This document shows positions 50,475 to 58,022 of a stretch of DNA of 64,000 nucleotides, piece after piece (positions within the stretch are counted from its first letter, which is position 1; each line of letters opens with the position of its first letter). Location of the stretch: positions 29,236 to 93,235 of the forward strand of contig JBCFAO010000011.1 in NCBI GenBank assembly GCA_038562165.1, written 5' to 3'. Below the pieces are notes generated by a model that was not told the origin of the DNA, searched no databases, and was given only the letters and a program-made list of their open reading frames with translations. The DNA comes from WRMS01 sp038562165. Lineage in GTDB: Bacteria; Bacillota; Peptococcia; DRI-13; UBA5745. The position numbers were made by a program, and so were the translations under genes.

Positions 50475-51089
50475 ATGCCGGCAATCTTCAATGAACAAAA
50501 CCGTGAGGCTGTGCGCATACGGATGCTGGAAAACGGTGCGGAACTATTAAAGAAATATGGCGTTAAGCGCATGACGGTGGCGGACATCGCCAGGGCGTCG
50601 GGCCTGGCTAAGGGAACCTTTTATACCTTCTTTTCCTCCAAGGAGGAGTTCATTTATCAAATAATCCTGTACAAACGGGAGATGGTGAGAAAAATTTTTA
50701 CCGATCTGGCAGGGGATTGCCGCCGAATCCGCCGGGATCAGCTCCTGGAGTTTTTTCGCCGTATTCAGAGGGAAGATTTGAATATTTATCGATATATGAC
50801 CGAGCAGGATATGAACTATCTGGCCACCAAATGGCCCCGGGAGTACAGCTTTAATCCTGCAGCCGATGAAGAAACCACCCGTTGGATGCTTTCCTGCATG
50901 GAGGGTTTGCGGCAGGGGATAAACTGGAAAGTCCTGGCCAACCTCATGAAGACGCTGGCCCTTTTGGATATGACAAAAGACGTTCTTCACGAGGATGCTC
51001 TGGAAGAGACCAGGGGGGTGCTCCGCAAAGGATTGCTGGACTATTTATTTGGCTGCAACGGAGAGATTGACAAAGGAGCGGCAATATGA
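50475..51089 (+). CDS. TetR/AcrR family regulator
   Basis: A 204-residue regulator. The N-terminal helix-turn-helix is clear (TVADIARASGLAKGTFYTFFSSKEEFIYQII, residues about 32-62), followed by an all-helical ligand domain. ATG 50475 is preceded by GAGGTGAGGG; a GTG at 50466 falls inside that site. It is divergent from ABC pair 1 and probably controls it or responds to its substrate. Palindromes overlap its stop codon. Confidence 0.9.
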   Translation: MPAIFNEQNREAVRIRMLENGAELLKKYGVKRMTVADIARASGLAKGTFYTFFSSKEEFIYQIILYKREMVRKIFTDLAGDCRRIRRDQLLEFFRRIQREDLNIYRYMTEQDMNYLATKWPREYSFNPAADEETTRWMLSCMEGLRQGINWKVLANLMKTLALLDMTKDVLHEDALEETRGVLRKGLLDYLFGCNGEIDKGAAI

Positions 51090-51126
51090 TATAACACTGT
51101 TATATTGCCGTATTATATCATATTGC
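51080..51126. promoter_or_regulatory. overlapping inverted repeats between two tetR genes
   Basis: A perfect 14-base inverted repeat GCAATATGATATAA / TTATATCATATTGC (51081-51094 and 51113-51126) overlaps a competing repeat GGCAATAT / ATATTGCC (51080-51087 and 51102-51109) and the small palindrome TATAACA-C-TGTTATA (51090-51104). The two larger hairpins are mutually exclusive. It could be a TetR operator or an RNA switch before the second tetR. Confidence 0.7.
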
Positions 51127-51145
51127 TGCAGAGGAGGGGGCCATC

Positions 51146-51766
51146 ATAGCGGAAGAATCCACCCAAAAGCGGATCTTGGAAGCCGGCAAGGCTGAGTTCC
51201 TGCAAAAGGGATATAAAAATGCCTCGTTGCGCAGCATTGCCCGGGCCGCCGGCGTAACCACCGGAGCTATCTATGGCTATTATCCCGATAAGGAGGCCCT
51301 GTTTAATGCCTTGGTTTCAGAGCCTGCCAATAGCCTGCGGGACTGGTACCTTTCGGTGCAGCGCCAATTTGAGGCATATCCTGCCGATTACAAGGAAAAG
51401 CAGATGCATGGCTACACAGCTCATGCTTTAGAGGAATTTATCAGCTATGTTTACCTTCATTTTGACGCTTTTAAGCTGGTGGTCTGCTGCTCCGACGGCA
51501 CCGATTATCAGCACTACATCGATAGCCTGCTGGAAATAGAAGAAGAGCATACCCGGCGGTTTATTCAGGCTCTGCGCAGCTTAGGCCACAATATCCCCAC
51601 CATTGATGACGACATGAGCCATATTTTGTCCAGTGCCTTTTATTACGGTATCTTTGAGACGGTGGCCCATGATATGCCCAAGGAGCGGGCCCTGGAGTAC
51701 ATCCGCATCTTGAATCGGTTTTACAGTGCCGGTTGGGATACCATTTTAGGGCTAAAACAGCCCTAA
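51146..51766 (+). CDS. TetR/AcrR family regulator with apparent ATA start
   Basis: A TetR protein of about 206 residues. The helix-turn-helix is SLRSIARAAGVTTGAIYGYYPDKEALFNALV. The only standard start in frame, TTG 51176, lacks a ribosome site and would cut off helix 1. In-frame codons just upstream encode AEESTQKRILEAGKAEFL, a typical TetR N-terminus, and a strong GGAGG (51133-51137) is eight bases before an ATA codon at 51146. I therefore place the start at ATA, either a rare non-canonical start, a mutated ATG or a base error. The stop codon lies inside the terminator hairpin. It precedes ABC pair 2. Confidence 0.78.
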   Translation: MAEESTQKRILEAGKAEFLQKGYKNASLRSIARAAGVTTGAIYGYYPDKEALFNALVSEPANSLRDWYLSVQRQFEAYPADYKEKQMHGYTAHALEEFISYVYLHFDAFKLVVCCSDGTDYQHYIDSLLEIEEEHTRRFIQALRSLGHNIPTIDDDMSHILSSAFYYGIFETVAHDMPKERALEYIRILNRFYSAGWDTILGLKQP

Positions 51767-51773
51767 AATTTTT
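51744..51773 (+). terminator. terminator overlapping the end of the second tetR gene
   Basis: A 10-bp perfect stem TTTTAGGGCT / AGCCCTAAAA with loop AAAAC, followed by five T residues. The tetR stop TAA (51764-51766) is inside the right arm. Confidence 0.8.
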
Positions 51774-51781
51774 GCATTGAA

Positions 51782-51797
51782 GTTAGCTATGTCTAAC
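51782..51797. promoter_or_regulatory. palindromic operator GTTAGC-TATG-TCTAAC
   Basis: One mismatch from the GTTAGC-N4-GCTAAC form, 28 bases before the start of ABC pair 2. TTGCAT at 51772 could be its -35, but no clear -10 was seen. Confidence 0.5.
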
Positions 51798-51824
51798 TAA
51801 AGATATCGACTAGGAGGAATGGTA

Positions 51825-53591
51825 ATGAAGGAAAATCCAAGAGGGACTGTTTCCTGGCTATGGCAGTTTGCCTCACCTCACAAAGACGGCTATATTGCAT
51901 CGCTGGCCTTTGCCACAGTGGGGGTAGCCTGTGGAATAGCGCCTTATTTCTGCGTAGCCCAAATTGTGCTGGGGCTGCTTCGAGGAGAAGGGGATATAGG
52001 CTTTTATGGTCTTTACTGCCTGGCCGCCGCCGGTTTTTGGGCGCTGCGCTACTTGTTTCATGGCGTTTCCACCACCTTGTCCCATCAGTCAACCTTTGCG
52101 GTGCTCTCCGAGGTGCGCCTGCAGCTAACCAAAAAGCTGACCCGCCTGCCTATGGGTTATTTGCTGGACACACCCTCGGGCCGGCTGAAAAACATATTGG
52201 TGGAGCGGGTAGACAGCATGGAGCCCACCCTGGCCCACGTGGTGCCGGAAATGGGAGGGAATGTTCTGGTTTCCCTGGCCACTATGATCTATCTTTTTGC
52301 CCTGGACTGGCGCATGGCCCTGGCGGCCCTGGTGCCGCTGCCCCTGGGATTCCTTTGCTACGTGGGCATGATGGCGGGATACGAGAAGCGTTTTGCCAAT
52401 TATGTGGCCAAAAATAAAGCCTTGAATGATACGGCAGTGGAATACATCAGCGGTATTGAGGTGATTAAGGCCTTCAACCAATCGGCCTCTTCTTATGAGA
52501 AATTCACCACTGCCGCCAGGGAGGCCGCCGCTTCCGCCATTGACTGGATGCGCTCTACTCTGCCATTTTTCTCTACGGCCATGTCGGTCTTTCCCGCAGT
52601 ATTGGTCAGCGTGCTGCCCATCGGCACCATGTTGTACATGAAGGGCAGCCTGCCTCTGGATACTTTTATCGCAGCCATCATTTTGTCTTTGGGCGTCATG
52701 GGGCCCCTCATTACCACCATGTCCTATACCGACGATATTGGCAAGGTACATACCATCGTAAGCGAGGTAACCGGTGTGCTCACCCAGCCGGATCTTGTGC
52801 GCCCGCAAGAAGCAGCGGCCCTGCAAGGCTACGATATCCGCCTTGAGGATGTAAGCTTTGCCTACCAGGAAAAGCCGGTGCTCCTGGGGGTAAATCTATT
52901 GATTCCTGCGGGCAGCGTGACGGCGCTGGTAGGTCCTTCGGGAGGAGGAAAATCCACCATTGCCAAGCTTATCGCCTCCCTATGGGATGCCGGCAGCGGC
53001 CGGATCAGCATCGGCGGCACAGACCTACGCCAAATCCCCCTGGCCCAGCTCAACAGCATGATTGCCTACGTGGCTCAGGACAATTACCTCTTTGACGAAA
53101 GCATACGGGAAAACATCCGTATGGGAAGACCCGGCGCCAGCGATCAGGAGGTGGAGGAGGTTGCCCGCAAAAGCGGCTGTCACGATTTTATTGTGCAATT
53201 GGAGAAGGGCTATGAAACCTGTGCCGGCGGCGCCGGAGGCCACCTTTCCGGCGGCGAGCGCCAACGCATCACCATCGCCCGGGCCATGCTTAAGGACGCC
53301 CCTATCGTGATTCTGGATGAGGCCACAGCCTATACCGACCCGGAAAATGAGGCGGTGATCCAGGCGGCGGTATCCCGGCTGGTGGAAGGGAAAACTCTCA
53401 TCGTCATCGCCCACCGGCTTTCCACCATTACGGATTCCGACAGCATCGTCCTCATTGAAGATGGCCGGGTGGCAGCCCAGGGTACCCACCGTGAGCTGCT
53501 GGCTGCTTCCTCTCTTTATAAAAGCATGTGGGAAGCCCATACCTCGGTTAAGGACAGTATGGAAATTACAGCGGGGGAGGTGCCGGCATGA
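51825..53591 (+). CDS. ABC half-transporter (membrane plus ATPase), first of pair 2
   Basis: A 588-residue exporter-fold half-transporter with six helices (about 20-300) and a nucleotide-binding domain: Walker A GPSGGGKST, signature LSGGERQRITIARAML, Walker B IVILDEATAYTD. I chose ATG 51825, seven bases after AGGAGG; ATG 51819 is one base away from it. The stop overlaps the next gene's start (ATGA). It is arranged like pair 1 and probably works with its partner as a heterodimeric importer or exporter of a metal chelate, judging from the operator. Confidence 0.9.
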   Translation: MKENPRGTVSWLWQFASPHKDGYIASLAFATVGVACGIAPYFCVAQIVLGLLRGEGDIGFYGLYCLAAAGFWALRYLFHGVSTTLSHQSTFAVLSEVRLQLTKKLTRLPMGYLLDTPSGRLKNILVERVDSMEPTLAHVVPEMGGNVLVSLATMIYLFALDWRMALAALVPLPLGFLCYVGMMAGYEKRFANYVAKNKALNDTAVEYISGIEVIKAFNQSASSYEKFTTAAREAAASAIDWMRSTLPFFSTAMSVFPAVLVSVLPIGTMLYMKGSLPLDTFIAAIILSLGVMGPLITTMSYTDDIGKVHTIVSEVTGVLTQPDLVRPQEAAALQGYDIRLEDVSFAYQEKPVLLGVNLLIPAGSVTALVGPSGGGKSTIAKLIASLWDAGSGRISIGGTDLRQIPLAQLNSMIAYVAQDNYLFDESIRENIRMGRPGASDQEVEEVARKSGCHDFIVQLEKGYETCAGGAGGHLSGGERQRITIARAMLKDAPIVILDEATAYTDPENEAVIQAAVSRLVEGKTLIVIAHRLSTITDSDSIVLIEDGRVAAQGTHRELLAASSLYKSMWEAHTSVKDSMEITAGEVPA

Positions 53592-55333
53592 TTGGCATAT
53601 TCAAAAAGTTCTTTACTTTCAGCGGCAGCCAAAGCCGCCTGTTTTACCAGGCTCTGGGCCTCTCACTGCTTCACGCCCTGTTTGAAGCCTTGCGCATACC
53701 GGCTATTGCCGTGGTCCTTACAGCGCTTATCGAGGGCAATGTAAGTGCGCAAACCATATGGACCTCCTTGGGCATTATGCTCATCAGCATCATAGGCTGC
53801 GCTTTTACCCGCCGCAGCCTGACCATGAAGCAAACCGTAGGCGGATATACGGTGGCCACCAATAAGCGGGTGGAAATCGGCGAGAGGCTTAAATATATGC
53901 CCATGGGCTATTTCAACGACAACAGCCTGGGCCAGATTACCTCAATTACCACCAATACCGCCGAAAACCTTCAGGATGTGGCCACCAGGGTGATTATGCT
54001 GACCACCCAGGGGATTTTAACCACCGCTATGTTTACCTTGTTTATTCTGTTCTACGATTGGCGTATCGGGCTGCTGCTCATTGGGGGTATTGCCGTATTT
54101 TTCAGCATCAACGCCCTGATGCAGAAAAAGTCCCGCCAGGTCTCTCCCCTAAAAACAGCCTCCGACACCCGGCTGGTGGCAGCGGTTCTGGAATATGTTC
54201 AGGGCATCGGAGTGGTGCGCTCCTATAACCTGGACCAGGAGGCCAACAAAACCGTGGATCAGGCCATCAAAGAAAATGAGGAAATCAATGTCAAGCTGGA
54301 GAAAACCTTTGTGCCCTATAGCTGCTTGCAAAGTTTGGTACTGAAGCTCTTTGGCATCGGCATGATTTTTCTGGCGGTCTCGTTGTATCTCAGCGGCTCC
54401 CTGGAATTAATCAACTGCCTCTTGCTGGTGATTTCCTCCTTTATGGTGTACGCCCAGCTAGACTCGGCCGGCAGCTACAGTGCGCTTTTGCGGGTGCTGG
54501 ATCTTTCCATGGATAGAATTAATCAGGTTTTTGCAACCCCGGTGATGGATATTGATGGCAAGGTCATAACTCCTAAAGCCTGCACCATCGAAGGAGAGGG
54601 CGTCACCTTCCGCTATGAAAACAAAAAGGTCATCGACGATGTCTCCTTTGTGATCCCCGAAGGGACTACCACCGCCATTGTGGGGCCCTCCGGCGGCGGC
54701 AAAACCACCCTGACCAGCCTGATGGCCCGTTTTTGGGATGTGGACAGCGGCCGGATCAGCCTTGGCGGCAGGGATGTACGGGAATACACCCTGGACAGCC
54801 TGCTGGCAAACTTCAGCATGGTCTTTCAAAATGTCTACCTGTTTAACGATACTATTGCCAACAACATCAAGTTTGGCAAGCCCGGTGCTACTATGGCGGA
54901 GGTGAAGGCGGCGGCTAAGAAGGCCTGCTGCCACGACTTCATCAGCGCTCTGCCCAACGGTTACGATACGGTGATCGGGGAAGGGGGAGCCACTATTTCC
55001 GGCGGCGAAAAGCAGCGGATATCTATTGCCCGGGCCCTGCTCAAGGATGCGCCAATCATTATCCTGGATGAAGCCACCGCCAACGTTGATCCTGAGAACG
55101 AAGCCCTTTTGCAGCAAGCTATTGCTGAGCTTACTCAGGGCAAAACCATCATCATGATCGCCCACCGGCTTAAGACAGTACAAAATGCTGATCAGATTTT
55201 AGTACTGGATCAAGGGAAAATCATCCAGCGGGGCTCTCACCGGGAGCTGATGCAGGCGGGAGGCCTCTACGCCGACTTTATCCGCATGCGGGAAAAGTCC
55301 ATCGGCTGGAAGCTGGGAGGACGCACCGCCTGA
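53588..55333 (+). CDS. ABC half-transporter (membrane plus ATPase), second of pair 2
   Basis: A 581-residue half-transporter: six helices (about 15-290), Walker A GPSGGGKTT, signature ISGGEKQRISIARALL (first residue I in place of L) and Walker B IIILDEATANVD. ATG 53588 is part of an ATGA overlap with the first half-transporter, which implies coupled synthesis. A hairpin with T-rich tail follows at 55358. Confidence 0.9.
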   Translation: MIGIFKKFFTFSGSQSRLFYQALGLSLLHALFEALRIPAIAVVLTALIEGNVSAQTIWTSLGIMLISIIGCAFTRRSLTMKQTVGGYTVATNKRVEIGERLKYMPMGYFNDNSLGQITSITTNTAENLQDVATRVIMLTTQGILTTAMFTLFILFYDWRIGLLLIGGIAVFFSINALMQKKSRQVSPLKTASDTRLVAAVLEYVQGIGVVRSYNLDQEANKTVDQAIKENEEINVKLEKTFVPYSCLQSLVLKLFGIGMIFLAVSLYLSGSLELINCLLLVISSFMVYAQLDSAGSYSALLRVLDLSMDRINQVFATPVMDIDGKVITPKACTIEGEGVTFRYENKKVIDDVSFVIPEGTTTAIVGPSGGGKTTLTSLMARFWDVDSGRISLGGRDVREYTLDSLLANFSMVFQNVYLFNDTIANNIKFGKPGATMAEVKAAAKKACCHDFISALPNGYDTVIGEGGATISGGEKQRISIARALLKDAPIIILDEATANVDPENEALLQQAIAELTQGKTIIMIAHRLKTVQNADQILVLDQGKIIQRGSHRELMQAGGLYADFIRMREKSIGWKLGGRTA

Positions 55334-55357
55334 TAAGCAGGGAATTTTCTGTACGCC

Positions 55358-55399
55358 TAAAAGGGCTGCCTCTTTTCATTTGAGACAGTCCTTTTATTT
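55358..55399 (+). terminator. terminator after ABC pair 2
   Basis: AAAAGGGCTGCCTC pairs with GAGACAGTCCTTTT with one G-T and one C-A position, around a TTTTCATTT loop, followed by ATTTG. Confidence 0.6.
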
Positions 55400-55478
55400 G
55401 TTGAACAGAATTCGTTTGCATCCATTGCGCCGGCATAGTATAGTTGAAAAAAGAAGCCAATAGGAAAGTGAAAAAGCC

Positions 55479-56144
55479 ATGAGAATCAAAATAACAAAAT
55501 CAGGTCCTTACCTTGTCACAGGAGGCGTCCCATTACGGGAAAAAATAATTACGCCGGTGGGCCGGGGCTATAGGCTGGCGGAAGGCAGGGAACTTCCTCA
55601 GGCTAAGTCTTACGCTCTCTGCCGTTGCGGCCGGTCAAGCACCGCTCCTTTTTGCGACGGCGCCCATATGAATTCCGGCTTTGCCGGGAAGGAAACGGCC
55701 TCTCGGGCTCTCTATGAGGAACGGGCGCAACGGCAGGAGGGCATCTCTCTTGATCTTCTGGACGACGGGCGCTGTGCCTATGTGCGCTTTTGCCATACAC
55801 ACAAGGGCGACGTCTGGACCCTGGCCGAGACAGCCGATACGGCGGAATTGAGGGACCTGGCCGTCAAGGCGGCGGGAGAGTGTTTAGCCGGGCGGCTGGT
55901 CGCCGTACAGAAAGACGGGAAAATTTTGGAGCCGGAGCTGTCGCCGGAAATCAATATTCTCCAAGACCCGGAGAAGGAGATTAGTGGCGGCATCTATGTG
56001 ATGGGAGGGATCGCCGTGGAGTCGGCAGAGGGCTACGAATACGAGAGGCGGAACCGCCTTGTTCTGTGCCGTTGCGGTCGGTCCCAAAATAAGCCGTATT
56101 GTGACGGGATGCATGCCGCCGGCAACGGGTTTGTGGACAGATAA
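55479..56144 (+). CDS. double CDGSH iron-sulfur protein
   Basis: A 221-residue protein with two CDGSH-type 2Fe-2S motifs. The first has C48, C50, C59 and H63 (CRCGRSSTAPFCDGAH); the second has C197, C199, C208 and H212 (CRCGRSQNKPYCDGMH). Both have the complete 3Cys-1His ligand set. Between them is a ~110-residue domain with RFCHTHKGDVWTLAE, found in bacterial CDGSH proteins with a DUF1271-like or divergent ferredoxin-type middle; I do not assign it firmly. Its role in electron or cluster transfer is inferred. Ribosome site is weak (GAAAGTG). It follows the ABC operon by 145 bases, after a terminator. Confidence 0.85.
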   Translation: MRIKITKSGPYLVTGGVPLREKIITPVGRGYRLAEGRELPQAKSYALCRCGRSSTAPFCDGAHMNSGFAGKETASRALYEERAQRQEGISLDLLDDGRCAYVRFCHTHKGDVWTLAETADTAELRDLAVKAAGECLAGRLVAVQKDGKILEPELSPEINILQDPEKEISGGIYVMGGIAVESAEGYEYERRNRLVLCRCGRSQNKPYCDGMHAAGNGFVDR

Positions 56145-56284
56145 AAAAATGCCAACGCCGCCTTTTAGCCCTGGTATGCTGACCCCTTAAGGCGGTGCAA
56201 TGTTGTATATACCTTCAAAATCTGAAAATTAAGTCGATTATACTTATACCGTATGAGCGGGATTTTCCTCCTGCCTTCATCAAG

Positions 56285-56458
56285 ATCTGTGCCTTGGGCA
56301 CCGCTGTATTGGTAGGCCTGGAGGACAACGTATACCTTGAAAAAGGTGTTTTGGCCAAGAGCAACGCCGAGCAGGTACAAAAAGTGGCGGCGCTGGCCAA
56401 ATTGCTGGGGCGGCCTATTGCTACCGCAAAAGAAGCCCGGGAGATGCTGAACCTGTAG
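56285..56458 (+). pseudogene. C-terminal remnant of a beta-keto acid cleavage enzyme (BKACE/Kce)
   Basis: The last ~57 codons before the stop at 56458 encode GTAVLVGLEDNVYLEKGVLA followed by KSNAEQVQKVAALAKLLGRP and IATAKEAREMLNL. This is the conserved end of the DUF849 family (3-keto-5-aminohexanoate cleavage enzyme and relatives; lysine fermentation and carnitine pathways), which is about 270-310 residues when complete. No upstream part is present in any frame: the preceding ~130 bases have no family similarity. It is a decayed fragment. Confidence 0.72.
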
Positions 56459-56511
56459 AGCCTGTAGAATCAACGCAATACTCACAAACGTAAGCAGCAC
56501 TGAAACACTTA

Positions 56512-56552
56512 AAAACGCCATTGCAAGGTGTATTTCCTCGCAATGGCGTTTT
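56512..56552. terminator. bidirectional rho-independent terminator
   Basis: A 13-bp perfect stem AAAACGCCATTGC / GCAATGGCGTTTT with a 15-base loop. A and T tracts flank it on both sides. Confidence 0.8.
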
Positions 56553-56600
56553 AGGTGTGCTGTATTGCCTTTAGGTAGTAATTTGCAAATTGAACTTCTA

Positions 56601-56662
56601 TGTAAAGGAAGCTTGACAAAAGACGGTAGAGTGAATACAATGGATGTAAAGGAAACTTGTCA
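56601..56662 (+). promoter_or_regulatory. autoregulated promoter of the XRE gene with two operators
   Basis: TTGACA (56613-56618), 17-base spacer and TACAAT (56636-56641). Two imperfect palindromes of TGTAAAG-N4-CTTnACA type, at 56601-56618 and 56645-56662, cover the -35 and the start region. Each is followed by a similar AAAAGA...CGGTAGA word, so the region is a 44-bp direct duplication. Confidence 0.7.
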
Positions 56663-56681
56663 AAAGAGAAGGCGGTAGATT

Positions 56682-56888
56682 GTGAAGAATAGAGTTGAGG
56701 AATTAAGAAAGGCACGGAAATTGAGCCAAGACGAGTTTGCGAAAGCAATAAGAGTGTCAAGACAAACTGTTAGCTCTATTGAAACGGGAAAATATAATCC
56801 GTCTTTAGAGTTAGCCTTTACCATTTCAGACTTTTTTGGGATGTCTATTGAAGAAATTTTTATCAGTGAAGGGAGGGCTATAAAATGA
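56682..56888 (+). CDS. small XRE-type regulator
   Basis: A 68-residue single-domain helix-turn-helix protein (LRKARKLSQDEFAKAIRVSRQTVSSIETGKYNPSLELAFTIS), typical of small regulators paired with a membrane protein in Bacillota. The start is GTG 56682 with AAGGCGG upstream. It very likely binds the two TGTAAAG-N4-CTTnACA sites in its own promoter. Its last bases overlap the next gene (ATGA), coupling their translation. Base composition here is more AT-rich than the preceding region, possibly a sign of transfer. Confidence 0.88.
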   Translation: MKNRVEELRKARKLSQDEFAKAIRVSRQTVSSIETGKYNPSLELAFTISDFFGMSIEEIFISEGRAIK

Positions 56889-57328
56889 AAAAAAATATGC
56901 TTATAGCTGGGCTTGTATATGTTCTTATTGGTATTGGATTTTTGCTGTGTGGGATTTTTCTGGACACAAAATTAAATAGCCTGTTTTGGGGATTTGCCGG
57001 TGGCGGAATTGCTCCCGGTCTTACGATGATTTACAGATATTTTTACTGGACGCGCCCCCAAAACACTACAAAATATGCAGAAAAAATGGAGGAAGAAAAA
57101 ATCAATCTGCATGATGAGCGTAAAGAAAAGTTTAGAAACCTATCAGGCCGATATGCTTATCTATTAGGGCTAATCACAATTTGCATTTCTATTGTTGTCT
57201 TTTCAGTATTATCTTCCTTAGGGATTATGCAAAATGCGAAAATCTTGATTTTATATTTAGGCGCCTACGCGGCTTTCCAGTATATCGCAGGGATACTTAT
57301 ATTTAGGCATCTTGATAAGAAATATTAA
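56885..57328 (+). CDS. membrane protein paired with the XRE regulator
   Basis: A 147-residue protein with four hydrophobic segments (residues about 5-25, 35-50, 90-115 and 120-140) and a charged cytoplasmic loop (EKMEEEKINLHDERKEKFRN). This topology and the preceding small XRE gene match a common DUF2178-like pair in Bacillota whose function is unknown. ATG 56885 is in an ATGA overlap with the regulator. Confidence 0.7.
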   Translation: MKKNMLIAGLVYVLIGIGFLLCGIFLDTKLNSLFWGFAGGGIAPGLTMIYRYFYWTRPQNTTKYAEKMEEEKINLHDERKEKFRNLSGRYAYLLGLITICISIVVFSVLSSLGIMQNAKILILYLGAYAAFQYIAGILIFRHLDKKY

Positions 57329-57489
57329 ATCAAGGAACTGTTATACGATACTGATATTCTTAACAACGAATGTAAAACCGTTATTTATCCGAAAATTCCA
57401 AAGTAACAACTTGAACCAAATCCAGGCCTTTAAACTTAGCCGGTTCAAAATAATCTTGCAAGGCATAAGATCTCATCGCCGTCCCGCTA

Positions 57490-58001
57490 TCATATATCAT
57501 GTATCATGAGAGCAACGGGTATTTCCCTGTTAATTTCAATACCCTGAAATTCCTGCAAAAAACCTTTTACTGATGCAATTACTTCGCTATCAAGTAAAAT
57601 TTCATCCGTTTTATAGGAAGCCAGCCCATTGGAATTTATATTGAACTCAATCACGTAATTTTCTTTCAGTTGCATGGCAAAGGTACCCGCTAATCGGTCA
57701 GAGGGAGTTTCGTCCGGATCAATAGAAATAGCGCCGCCGCCAGTAGAAACCCATTTTTCACCGTCTTCAAGCCGATATACATTCACGTTTAAGGCAGTTG
57801 CTTCTTTGGGCGCATTGAATGAAATGATTTGGGAATTCCCCGCCATTGAGAAAGACTGCAATATATACTTCTCACTTTCGGATAACGAATAGGGGGCTAT
57901 TCCTTCTTCGTTTAAATTCTTTGGGACATCGCCATTGCTTGAACAGGCAACGAAGCCAAAAGCATAATAAATAGAATAACCACCGGGAATGATTTTTTCA
58001 T
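57490..58001 (-). pseudogene. frameshifted lipoprotein of unknown family
   Basis: ATG 58001 opens a frame encoding MKKSFPVVILFIMLLA, a typical signal-peptide start, but it stops at 57912. The lipobox FVAC with cysteine codon 57945-57943 and the rest of the protein (SSNGDVPKNLNEEG..., then LQSFSMAGNSQIISF to 57490) are in a different frame. The two frames join within a few codons near 57950; one missing base, or two extra, restores a continuous ~170-residue lipoprotein. The mature part is beta-rich (GGGAISIDPDETPSDRLAG, FAMQLKENYVIEFN). I do not recognise the family. Either a recent frameshift or a sequencing error. Confidence 0.6.
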
Positions 58002-58022
58002 GGGATATATACCTTTCTGTCC

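Noticed and set aside
51176..51766. TTG 51176 as the start of the second tetR gene
   Set aside because: No ribosome site lies before it and the DNA-binding domain would lose helix 1; the upstream frame with GGAGG fits much better despite the ATA codon.
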